Assembly: GCF_003072625.1 (NCBI RefSeq)
Contig: NZ_CP027805.1
Coordinates: 1,387,501 to 1,451,500, forward strand
DNA: 64,000 bases
Source of the DNA: Limosilactobacillus reuteri
GTDB taxonomy: Bacteria; Bacillota; Bacilli; Lactobacillales; Lactobacillaceae
Direction: 5' to 3'
Below are positions 40,170 to 49,091 of the stretch, in pieces. The notes under the pieces are model-generated. The model saw only the letters and a list, made by a program, of their open reading frames with translations, was not told the origin of the DNA and searched no databases. A program made the translations under genes and the position numbers. How positions within the stretch are numbered: the stretch's first letter is position 1; each line of letters starts with the position of its first letter.

Positions 40170-41216
40170 TTATGCATTTTTCTCTCCTAAACTTATTATT
40201 TTAAAAATTAATGAGCGAAATACATCTAATAAAATTGCTCCTAAGTACCAAATACTTGCAGTGAATATCAATTCAATTATCATTCGAAGTGGGGATAGCT
40301 TTTGTAAAAAAAGATAATTATTGGTAATTAAAAAAGCAAAAACAAGTGGATTTGTTTGCAGTAAATAAGCGCTAAACGAGTGAACACCTAAAAAAGTCAC
40401 AATATTTGATATCAATTTATTTTGTACTTTAACCTGCAGAAGTAAGAGAAAAACAAGTATTGACAATGTTGTTACTAAAGAAAAATTATATTGAAATTCT
40501 GACATTGCTAATCCATTACCATCTAAATATAATTTATGATTATGTAAGTAGTAAGATATTCCAACTAATAGACCCCAATTAATAATTATTAAAAGCATTA
40601 AGAATCCTTTTTTCTTAAGCAGTTGTGGTAAACCAAATTTTCTAAAATATGCCCCATAAATATATAGAATAATTAGCCAAAGGCCACAATATCCCATTTC
40701 CAGATTAAACATGTCATTTTGAGGGTTAATAGTTAACACACTTGTTAATATAAAAAGCCCTGTTAATAAGTACTGATAAGGTTTCTTTTCCAAGTTATGT
40801 AAACCTTTATTTATAATTGGCATTAAAACAAACAGAATCACATAACCATTCCAATACCAGTATGCCTTAAAATATGTTGGAAAAAGATTATGGAAGATAT
40901 TATCAGTTGTAAGCTGATTTCTTCTATATAGTCCAAAATATAATAAAATAAACCAAGAAAAAAATAATACTTGAAACCATAATTCAATAAAACGCCTCAT
41001 CCGATGATGTGAATATAAACCAACATAACCTGAAACTAATGCAAAAAGATTTACCGATATAACAGTCAATTCAACTATTACACGTCCTAAAAAAAGATTC
41101 ATATTATTAGATGGCTGAACAGTCATCCAACTACCATTAAGTAATAAGTGATAATTCATTATCATAAACATAGCAATGACTCTAATAAGGTCAATCCCAA
41201 AAATTCTCTGTTTCAT
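40170..41216 (-). CDS. Acyltransferase family 3 membrane protein
   Basis: A 348-residue protein with about ten membrane segments (PF01757). It starts MKQRIFGIDLIRVIAMFMI, followed by MNYHLLL with the likely active-site histidine (about residue 25). ATG 41216 is chosen because AAGGAGAG lies just before it, while 41261 has none. Its stop overlaps the start of the PTPS-related gene (ATGCATAA). First gene of the acyltransferase / membrane protein / acyltransferase operon; the terminator of the C39 gene lies directly upstream. The acceptor is unknown. Confidence 0.85.
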   Translation of the reverse strand: MKQRIFGIDLIRVIAMFMIMNYHLLLNGSWMTVQPSNNMNLFLGRVIVELTVISVNLFALVSGYVGLYSHHRMRRFIELWFQVLFFSWFILLYFGLYRRNQLTTDNIFHNLFPTYFKAYWYWNGYVILFVLMPIINKGLHNLEKKPYQYLLTGLFILTSVLTINPQNDMFNLEMGYCGLWLIILYIYGAYFRKFGLPQLLKKKGFLMLLIIINWGLLVGISYYLHNHKLYLDGNGLAMSEFQYNFSLVTTLSILVFLLLLQVKVQNKLISNIVTFLGVHSFSAYLLQTNPLVFAFLITNNYLFLQKLSPLRMIIELIFTASIWYLGAILLDVFRSLIFKIISLGEKNA

Positions 41217-41231
41217 TTTATTCTCTCCTTG

Positions 41232-41273
41232 AAAAAAGGACCGTGATTTTACTACTATCACAGTCCTTTTTTT
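41232..41273 (-). terminator. Terminator of the C39-type gene
   Basis: AAAAAAGGAC(C/T)GTGAT pairs with ATCACAGTCCTTTTTT across an 11-nt loop, with U-runs on both strands. It overlaps the last stop codon of the C39 gene by two bases. Confidence 0.9.
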
Positions 41274-42825
41274 AATAAATAGTTATTGCTTGACCACCAT
41301 ACTCATTAGCTAATTGGCCCCAAGTAATCCATGCGTTCCAACCGCGGTCATAAGCAGTATGTCCTTCACTATTCGCACTCCAGCCACCATTGCCATAGCA
41401 AGGATCATAAACATGGAACATTCCGTTATTGCGATTATATCCTAAAAGGATTTTACAATGGTTTCGTACTCCCCCAGCATCGTATGGAGAGTAGCCATAG
41501 TAAAGAACTGGATGCCCATTTAAAATACTATTGGCAATTTGACTAATGGTTGCACCAGAGGAATCAGAGACACCATCATACCAACGTTGTCCGTAAGCAG
41601 CTAAGGCGTTAGGCTGAATTACTCGACTAAAGCCAGCACCATTATATGGATTACCAATCTGACCGCCATTACCTCCTTGGGGAATTCCGGCAATCACATT
41701 TCCAACTCCTGGCCAAATATTATGAGTACTTAGTAACATAGTTAAAGCAGCTCCTGCGCATCCCCAACCAGCCCATACTGGTGTAAACTGTGAGAAATAA
41801 TGAACCGTATGAGCGACTCCATTATTGTCAGCCCAGTAAGTATCCCAATTATTCCAATACCCATTACCATTAAAGTAAGTATTAGTTAATTTTAGAAAAG
41901 TTGTCGGATCAAAGAAGTAGAGTGAACCATACTAACTACAGAAGCCCGAAATGATACGTCCATCGCTACCAAACATATACCAGTCACCCCATTGGGATTG
42001 ACGATAATCATTATTTACTCGTAAATAGGTAGTTGGATCAAAATAATAGTAGGTTCCGGCCCATTGGTATACTTGTGATGCAATACGTCCATCGCTACCA
42101 AACATATACCAGTCACCCCATTGAGATTGACGATAATCATTATCTACTCGCAGATAAGTAATTGGGTCAAAGTAATAATAAGTTCCAGCCCACTGATATA
42201 CCCGTGAAGCAATACTACCGTCACCACTAAACATGTACCAGTCACCCCATTGGGACTTAACATAATTATTAGTAACCTTTAGATGGGTAACTGAGTCAAA
42301 GTAATAATAAGTTCCAGCCCACTGCTGAACACCGGATTGGGCTACTCCATTATCAACTAAATACCAGTTATTGCCAGTACCATTAATTGTTGGCAAGTAA
42401 GAATAAGTACGACCTTCAGCTGGACGTCCATTAACATAGTAAACCCATTGATTATCTTCGTTTTTCCAACCATTTTTTACTGTAGATGATTGTACAGCAA
42501 CCGGTGTTGGTAAAGATTGATCTGAAGTTAATAGTTGTTGTGCATTACTTTTTATATCAGCCTTTTCTGACTGAATTTTCATAGTGGAAATATTTTGAGT
42601 CTGTGCAGAATCATAAGTCGTAATAACATTATCGTTAGTAACTGTATTAACTCTACCATTAGTAGTTAAATTATTAGCTGCTTGAACTGTATGATTTGTA
42701 TCAGTTGTGTCAGTTGCGTCAGCAGTAGTCGCGTTGTCAGCATTAGCCGTAGAAGCTACCCCCATAGCCATCAAAGCAGCAATTGTGATCGCCATTAAAC
42801 ACCACTTTTTTCCCGCCTTATATAA

Positions 42826-43901
42826 CCTGAAATGTCAATTTAAATTAGAAAAAAGGTGAAAGTTGTTCTTCTGTGACATGACTCAAGAATACTTCTAATG
42901 GTGTACGATAATTAAGAGATTTTCGTGGGATATTGTTGCGACGATGCATTAGCTGAGTGACTAGTTCGTCTGGTAAATCGCGAAAATCTAGCTTTTTACT
43001 AAGACCATCACGACGCAAGAGGCCGTTATTATTTTCGTTTAGCCCTCGTTGATTGGGAGCACCGACTTCCGCAAAATAGGTGTGAAGATCATACTTATTG
43101 GCTATTTCTCGCCATCCAGCAAATTCTTTCCCGTTATCAAAAGTAATTGATTTAACAAAGTGACGTGGCAGTTTAGCGAGCCATTGATCAAGCTGGCAAT
43201 TCACTGCTTCGTCTGTTTTATGATGAATATTAAGGACAATCATTACTTTGGATTGTCGCTCTACTAGCGTCATTACCGCTCCGCGGTGAGCTTTACCTTG
43301 AACTGTATCAGCTTCAAAGTGCCCAAATTCATGTTGGTAATGCGGAAAATCACGATATCGTTGATAGATACTGCGTCCTAATTGGCCAGCTTTACCACGA
43401 CGTTCCACATAGCCATTGGGATGGCGTTTCCCTTTCATCGGTAGCAGTTTAACGGAAAATCCATACTGATTGCGGGCAAACATGCGATAAAGGGTGCGCA
43501 TACTGCAGCTAATTGGGTGTTCATGACGACCAATAATAGTATCAGGAGTACAACCTGCCTTGATTTGCGCATGGATATAGTTAACTTCGATAGTTGGCAG
43601 TTGGGTCTGCTTCCGACCACAACGACGCTTATGTCGCTGATAAGTCTGAAGATATTGGTCGATGGTTTTACCGCCGTTGAGGAAACGATAAACACGATAG
43701 ATGGTTTCTTGACTACGCTGAAGTAATTTAGCAGCCCGATAAGCTTTAGTACCTTGATACCAAAAATCAGCTATGAGAGTTAATTCACGTGTGGTAAGAT
43801 GTTTATAGGTCATTTGTGATTGTCTTTCTTTTGATTAGGGATATTCAAAAGTCTATCACAAATGGCTTTTTATTTTTTCTAACTTAATTTTACAAACGAC
43901 G
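42826..43901 (-). mobile_element. IS30-family insertion sequence, copy 3 (1076 bp)
   Basis: TAA is duplicated at 42823-42825 and 43902-43904. Same length and ends as copy 2. Rejoining the flanks restores the KxYKxGKxW motif of the host gene. Confidence 0.95.
42845..43813 (-). CDS. IS30-family transposase
   Basis: A 322-residue protein, near-identical to 20601-21569, with the same HTH and DDE motifs. Changes include Trp to Cys in AGCTPDTIIG, a normally well kept position in the second DNA-binding region, which could lower activity. Confidence 0.93.
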   Translation of the reverse strand: MTYKHLTTRELTLIADFWYQGTKAYRAAKLLQRSQETIYRVYRFLNGGKTIDQYLQTYQRHKRRCGRKQTQLPTIEVNYIHAQIKAGCTPDTIIGRHEHPISCSMRTLYRMFARNQYGFSVKLLPMKGKRHPNGYVERRGKAGQLGRSIYQRYRDFPHYQHEFGHFEADTVQGKAHRGAVMTLVERQSKVMIVLNIHHKTDEAVNCQLDQWLAKLPRHFVKSITFDNGKEFAGWREIANKYDLHTYFAEVGAPNQRGLNENNNGLLRRDGLSKKLDFRDLPDELVTQLMHRRNNIPRKSLNYRTPLEVFLSHVTEEQLSPFF

Positions 43902-44000
43902 TAATTTAAAGTGCTTATAATTATCCATAGTAAATTTTTATTCCTCCCATAAACAACTTTAATCCACTAAATATATTACTCCTATGTCCTTAAAAAATCA

Positions 44001-44948
44001 TTATTTATTTTTTAACCATTGATGTACGTCTTGCAACCTAAATTCAAATTCCCGACGCTCTTTTCTTTGAATTGCATCCAATATTAGACCACTATAGAAG
44101 GAAATAATTGCAGCAACTACACAAAAGCCACATACAACCAATGTTGGCATATTTGCCACTTTGCCAGTTAAATGGTATGGAACCCAGACATGAGGGATAA
44201 AAAATGCAGCAGCAATAATAGTTAAAATCATGGCAAGTAACCCATAAAATTTAAAAGGCTTATAATTCCTATAAAGTGTAAAAATTAACCAAAGAACCTT
44301 AAATCCATCCGAAAAAGTATTCAATTTAGATTCACTACCAGCTGGTCGGTCACGATATTCAATAACATGATTAATCATTGCCATATTATTAACAATTGCA
44401 AAAATACTCATTTCAGTCTCTATTTCAAACCCTTTCGATAGTACGGGATAAGTCTTAACAAATTCAGCACTAAAAGCCCGGTAGCCTGTCATTATGTCAC
44501 GAATATCATTTTTGAAAAAGAAATTAATACTACCACGAACTAATTTATTACCAATTCCATGAAACGGTCGCTTATTTTCCTCAAAATAACTGGAACTAAG
44601 TCGATCTCCAATTACCATGTCATACTTTTTATTTAAAACATAACTTGCCATCTTAGGAATTTCTTCTGCTGGATAAGTATCATCTCCATCGATCATAATG
44701 TAACATTCTGCATCAATTTCCCGAAACATCCGTCGAATGACATTGCCTTTCCCTTGCATATATTCGTGACGAACTACCGCTCCAGCTTCCTTAGCCAATT
44801 TAACTGTATTGTCAGTAGAATTGTTATCGTAGACATACACAGTTGAATTTGGAATATTAGCAATTGCTAACTTACAATCTAACACAACTTTTTTAATCGT
44901 TTTTTCTTCGTTATAGCACGGAATTAGAATAGCAATTTTATCGGTCAT
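44001..44948 (-). CDS. GT2 glycosyltransferase, polyprenyl-phosphate sugar synthase type
   Basis: A 315-residue GT-A enzyme with IAILIPCYNEEKTI at the N-terminus, YDNNSTDNT, and the DxD metal site in IDGDDTYPAEE (about residue 92). Two C-terminal membrane helices (about 230-290) are present. This layout is that of DPM1/GtrB-type enzymes, which make a polyprenyl-phosphate sugar donor for membrane GT-C transferases. It starts three bases from the stop of the DUF6020 gene, a likely GT-C partner. The sugar is not known. Confidence 0.85.
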   Translation of the reverse strand: MTDKIAILIPCYNEEKTIKKVVLDCKLAIANIPNSTVYVYDNNSTDNTVKLAKEAGAVVRHEYMQGKGNVIRRMFREIDAECYIMIDGDDTYPAEEIPKMASYVLNKKYDMVIGDRLSSSYFEENKRPFHGIGNKLVRGSINFFFKNDIRDIMTGYRAFSAEFVKTYPVLSKGFEIETEMSIFAIVNNMAMINHVIEYRDRPAGSESKLNTFSDGFKVLWLIFTLYRNYKPFKFYGLLAMILTIIAAAFFIPHVWVPYHLTGKVANMPTLVVCGFCVVAAIISFYSGLILDAIQRKERREFEFRLQDVHQWLKNK

Positions 44949-44950
44949 TG

Positions 44951-46813
44951 TTATTTCTCCTTTCTTGTTTGAAATGAGTTATATCGCCTTTGCCATAAAT
45001 ACGTAATTACAATTGGTAAAGCCGCCAAGGCACCAATCGTATATCTTGTATAACCATTAATTGATGTTACCGTAAACAGCATACACATAATTATTAAGGG
45101 CAAGAGGAACATTATCCCCCGCCAGTCCTTCCATATTATTAACATAAATAATAATATTAAGGCTAACCATACTAACGTAGCTGGGTTAACAATAATTGCT
45201 AAAGGTGGAAACATAGCTATCATCATTAGTATCTGACGAGATACATCCCGAACATTGTTGCTAAACAAAGGATAATATTTCTTAAACCATGATGGATGCA
45301 GGAAATTTGGCATTGGTGGATAATAATTAAGAAACAAACCTGCGTCATACAAAATAAATGGATTTAGGTACCGTGAATTTGCTTCTAAATAAACTCTGAA
45401 ATATTGACAAGGATGTTTTAGCCCAGTAATTAGCCATAGTTTTAAGTAGTTAATTGTTGCCTTTTTTTCCTTACTAGTAGTATTTAGTGTCTTCTTTCCA
45501 TTCACTACATCACTAATCAAATCCGCACTATTCAAAAATGTATCTGATGGATATAATGATTTTAAGGAATCACCATTATTTATATCGTATTTATTTTTTA
45601 TTTCAGATATATTAGTAATTTCATTAATCGTCTTTAACTCAGTTTTATTAAAATATTTAGGATCAGTTATATATACATAACTTAACTGTCTTATTGGAAT
45701 AGTTAATGCTTCTGAAGGTGAACTCTTGATTACATTTTCCTTATTCAAGAAGGCATTCCATCCCATATGGACGCCAAGTATTATTCCAAAAGAACAAAGA
45801 ATAAATATTAACTTTTGTTTCTCCATTAGGGTCATAGCTATCAATATCCCGGTAGTTATGACAACAATCAAAAATGCATCATTTCTAAAAAGACCAGCTA
45901 ACGTTGATGAGATAATATATGAAATGATATCTATATATTTCCAGTTTTTATCTTTAATATTTTCATACAACTTTGTAAAGCTTAAATAGAACCAAGCGGA
46001 GAAAGCATAATAAAGTGTACTCTTATCAATCGTTACTGCGTATGAGCTAAAAATAGGCGAAGCGAATAATAAGAATGAAATAATTCCTCCGATTTTTCCA
46101 ATTTTTGTCCATACGTATTTAATAACAAAAGTATAGATAAGACTACTTACAATAAATTGAAAAATAACAACTGTAAAAACACCGAAATTAACTCCAAATA
46201 ATGATCTCCCCAGATTAAAAAGCAAACCGAATATAACAGTAGTGAACCAAGGGTGATGATTAGTTGGGCTATAAGTAAAATTTAACTGATTAAGATGAGT
46301 TCTATCAAATTCACAAAACTGTTTTAAACCATCCCAAGAAATTTGACCTGGTAATAGCCATACTATTGAAATGAACCAAATCAATGCTAATAAAAGCCAA
46401 ATATAAAGGGTCTTTGGTACCACTACTTTTTCCTTTGGTATTACTATTCCAAAAAACTTTCTAATATAAGTAAAAGAAACTGTAAACATAATCATCCAAC
46501 TAATCCAAGAAAATGTTGTTAAAAACAAATTCACCCCATCAGTAAGATAAAGCTTTACATTACTTACAACAAAAGTAGCGCAGTATAAGGAAGAAAAAAT
46601 AAAACCAATTATCCAATCATATTTTAAAATATACTGTATTTTTCCCTTTTGCATTCCAACATAAAGCATTACAGCCCATAAAGTAAAAAGAATGGAGTAA
46701 TATATATTACTATTAAAACGTGGGACATTAAAATCACCTGGATAGGTAATATTAATGCCAACTAAAGCAAATGCTAATATTACTAACCAATATCGAATCT
46801 TAATCTTATCCAT
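44951..46813 (-). CDS. DUF6020-like GT-C membrane protein
   Basis: A 620-residue protein with about thirteen membrane segments. The first large extracytoplasmic loop has WDGLKQFCEFDR and YSPTNHHPWFTTVIFG, which recall the catalytic loop of GT-C protein or glycan glycosyltransferases. A long extracytoplasmic loop (about 375-480) follows. ATG 46813 is preferred over 46855 because AGGAG is directly upstream. Coupled with a polyprenyl-phosphate sugar synthase, it would use that donor to decorate a surface polymer outside the cell. Family call from pattern. Confidence 0.75.
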   Translation of the reverse strand: MDKIKIRYWLVILAFALVGINITYPGDFNVPRFNSNIYYSILFTLWAVMLYVGMQKGKIQYILKYDWIIGFIFSSLYCATFVVSNVKLYLTDGVNLFLTTFSWISWMIMFTVSFTYIRKFFGIVIPKEKVVVPKTLYIWLLLALIWFISIVWLLPGQISWDGLKQFCEFDRTHLNQLNFTYSPTNHHPWFTTVIFGLLFNLGRSLFGVNFGVFTVVIFQFIVSSLIYTFVIKYVWTKIGKIGGIISFLLFASPIFSSYAVTIDKSTLYYAFSAWFYLSFTKLYENIKDKNWKYIDIISYIISSTLAGLFRNDAFLIVVITTGILIAMTLMEKQKLIFILCSFGIILGVHMGWNAFLNKENVIKSSPSEALTIPIRQLSYVYITDPKYFNKTELKTINEITNISEIKNKYDINNGDSLKSLYPSDTFLNSADLISDVVNGKKTLNTTSKEKKATINYLKLWLITGLKHPCQYFRVYLEANSRYLNPFILYDAGLFLNYYPPMPNFLHPSWFKKYYPLFSNNVRDVSRQILMMIAMFPPLAIIVNPATLVWLALILLFMLIIWKDWRGIMFLLPLIIMCMLFTVTSINGYTRYTIGALAALPIVITYLWQRRYNSFQTRKEK

Positions 46814-46831
46814 TTTTGTTCTCCTAATAAA

Positions 46832-46866
46832 AATAAGCCGGTTGCAAATTTGCATACCGACTTATT
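46832..46866 (-). terminator. Terminator of the lipoprotein gene
   Basis: On the minus strand AATAAGTCGGTATGCA pairs with TGCAACCGGCTTATT with minor mismatches, followed by TTTATT. It lies between the lipoprotein and DUF6020 genes. Confidence 0.75.
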
Positions 46867-46903
46867 ATAACCTATTTAACCTATACAAGCACTATCTTAT
46901 TTA

Positions 46904-47497
46904 TTAATTTCCAGTTACTGAATTAGCTGTTACATGATAAGTATGACCATTCCCTGAAATTGTCCAATCATTAGTACCATTTTGAGTAGCTGTATAACCA
47001 TCTACCGAATCAATTGATGGTAGATCATCAGTTGATTGTCCTGCCTCACCACGATTGTTTAATTGATTACCAATATGTTCCTTAACAATGTTACGCGCAT
47101 CTGTAGCAGTCATTGTTGCTTGTTGAGAGCTAGTATTATTTTGCTTTACGCTAGATTTAGTTGAACCATCATTAGTACTTGAAGTGGTAGAAGAAACAGA
47201 GTAATTTTGATGAAATTTAGTACTTGATGAACTTGTAGTATCTAAAGATGTACCTTTTGTGGAAGAGACGCTATTATTTTGAGATGTTCCCTCATTTTTA
47301 CTGTTGTTTTCCTTATCTGAGGTATCTTTTTTAGCAGTTACTTTATCTTTATTTGAATGATTCTTTTTAGTTACTTTACTAGAAGTAGTGGCTTCATTTT
47401 TAGTAGAACTTTCGGAAGCGCTATTACTACCACACGCAGCCAATGTTAGCATTAGTGAACCAGCAGCTAAAGTTGTGAATAGTTTTTTTAATTTCAT
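46904..47497 (-). CDS. Ser/Thr-rich lipoprotein of unknown function
   Basis: A 197-residue protein with a clear lipobox LAACGS (Cys at about residue 22) after a hydrophobic signal. Residues 25-125 are a Ser/Thr/Lys/Asn-rich, probably disordered or glycosylated stalk. The C-terminal 70 residues form a small domain (TATDARNIVKEHIGNQL... GHTYHVTANSVTGN) of PepSY-like appearance. It sits between the glycan genes and the NlpC/P60 gene, on the same strand, with its own terminator. Function not recognised. Confidence 0.8.
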   Translation of the reverse strand: MKLKKLFTTLAAGSLMLTLAACGSNSASESSTKNEATTSSKVTKKNHSNKDKVTAKKDTSDKENNSKNEGTSQNNSVSSTKGTSLDTTSSSSTKFHQNYSVSSTTSSTNDGSTKSSVKQNNTSSQQATMTATDARNIVKEHIGNQLNNRGEAGQSTDDLPSIDSVDGYTATQNGTNDWTISGNGHTYHVTANSVTGN

Positions 47498-47579
47498 TTA
47501 ACTTCTCCTCATTTTCTATCTTATCGTTATTATAACAAAGATTACTATTAATTACAGTTAAGATTAAGTAAAAACAGAA

Positions 47580-48830
47580 TTACATAGTAATGTAGAAGCT
47601 TGGTGTGAAGTATTTAGAATAACCAATTTTTACAACGTCACCTGGTTCTGGAGCGTGAACATAAGTACCATCACCGAGAGAAATTGCCACGTGATAAGGT
47701 GCATTATCACTACCGAAGAATAATAATGAGCCTTTAGGTGCATTTATGACATCATGTTCGTGAGTCCCAAGTGTAGCTTGTTGATAGGTAGTTCGGTAAG
47801 AAGGACCTAAGCCATAAGCCCATTGAACAAGTCCTGAACAGTCAAAACCAGCTGGTGTATTTCCACCCCAAACGTAAGGTACACCCCGTTGTGATAAAGC
47901 CTTGTCAACTTTTGCATCTACATTTGAAACTGCTTTAGCAACCCCATCATTATCTAAATGATATTTAGTACCATTTACTGTTACGTCTGTATTAACCACT
48001 TTCGTAAAGGTTACAGGATCAAAATAATATGTTTGTCCTTTCCAGGTTTGTAGCCCACTTAAAATCCGGCCATCGTTACCGAAAAGGTACCATGAACCCC
48101 ATTGAGATTGACGATAATCATTATCTACTCGAAGATAAGTGGTTGGGTCAAAGTAGTAATAAGTCCCAGCCCACTTTTGAACTCCAGTTTGGATCCGGCC
48201 ATCGTTACCGAAAAGGTACCATGAACCCCATTGAGATTGAACATAGTTATTATCTACTCGTTGATAATTATTATTAGCATCAAAATCGTAATAAGTCCCA
48301 GCCCACTTTTGAACTCCCGACTGTACAATTCCATTGTCTACTAAGTACCAACTATGCCCTTCTCCATTGATTGTTGGGAGATAGGAGTAATTTCGACCAG
48401 AAGTGACTTGACCATTATTGTAGTAAGTCCAGTTATTATTTTCATTTACCCATCCATTCTTTACTTCTGCTGCTTGAGGTTGAACAGCAGTACTAGCAAC
48501 GGGAGCTGCTAAGTTTTCTTCTACTGCTTTTGTTTCTGAAGAAACTGTATTTTGGGAAATATCTGAAGTAACATCATTTTGAGATGTTTCTGTATTAATA
48601 GTTGTTGCTTCACTGGCAATCATTGAAGCAGCATTTGCGCTAGTCGCTGAGATAGTAGAAGGATCTGCAGAATTACCAGCCACTTGGGTAGTTTGTACAG
48701 GAGATGTTGTAGTGTTAATCTCATCAGCATTTGCAGTAGTAGCTAATCCAATAACACTAGCAACAGCCGCAATTGTCATAACACACCATTTTTTCCATCT
48801 TTGTATAACTTGTAATGTTTCTTAGTATCC
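47580..48830 (-). pseudogene. KxYKxGKxW / repeat protein with NlpC/P60 domain, frameshifted in signal
   Basis: The signal is read from ATG 48830 as KHYKLYKDGK, then shifts because the poly-A tract (48787-48792 on the plus strand) has six bases where seven are needed for GKKW. The body from 48779 is open for 399 residues: a Ser/Thr linker, three aromatic repeats, then an NlpC/P60 endopeptidase domain with FDCSGLVQWAYG (Cys), YHVAISLGDG (His) and YVHAPEPG. Such enzymes cut stem peptides of peptidoglycan. Without the shift the gene would be whole; slippage, phase variation or a sequencing error are all possible. Confidence 0.82.
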
Positions 48831-49041
48831 ATATAGCTGAGATAATCCCTTCTTTAAAACCGTTCTTAACATTTCTTTAATAATTATTCAACGATTATTA
48901 AGATACCAGTTATCGATTAGTAGAACAATAGAATATAAAAATATGTTAAGAAACGATAATCTTTGACACTTTCATGTAATAGTTTTGTTACATTTCGTTT
49001 CATTTAGTTCGTTAACTAAGTAATTTTTTACTTCTACAAAA

Positions 49042-49083
49042 AAAGCGTTTAATTAATAAAAGTATTTATTAATTAAACGCTTT
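49042..49083 (-). terminator. Terminator of the amidase gene, perfect 19-bp stem
   Basis: AAAGCGTTTAATTAATAAA, a 4-nt loop and its exact complement, followed on the minus strand by seven T. The remaining intergenic space 48831-49041 shows nothing I can assign beyond the expected promoter region of the gene at 48830. Confidence 0.92.
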
Positions 49084-49091
49084 AAAACTAA

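Larger units (their letters stand above)
37084..40177 (-). pseudogene. PTPS-related glycan membrane protein, split by IS256
   Basis: The N-terminal part is 40177-39495 and the C-terminal part 38128-37084. Removing the IS256 element and one 8-base duplicate leaves 1728 bases, an exact 575-codon frame plus stop. The product has about ten membrane segments, the DIDWLFHASRVEQIYLNL acidic loop near the N-terminus and an extracytoplasmic tail with a final membrane helix. It is a paralogue of 26090-27646. It lies between two acyltransferases and overlaps both, so all three probably act on one surface glycan. Inactive in this isolate. Confidence 0.85.
41272..43928 (-). pseudogene. KxYKxGKxW / repeat protein with C39-like peptidase domain, doubly broken
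   Basis: The original start is ATG 43928 after GGGAGGAA, giving KHFKLYKAGKKW. IS30 copy 3 then splits the signal sequence after Leu, with a TAA duplication. Beyond it the frame runs through a Thr/Asn linker and four aromatic repeats to an amber codon (near 41934), where the paralogues have Trp (TGG to TAG). The same frame stays open to 41272 and encodes a papain-like C39 domain with WGCAGAALTML (Cys), GVRNHCKILLGYN (His) and VYDPCYG. Two separate lesions, so surely inactive. Confidence 0.87.
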
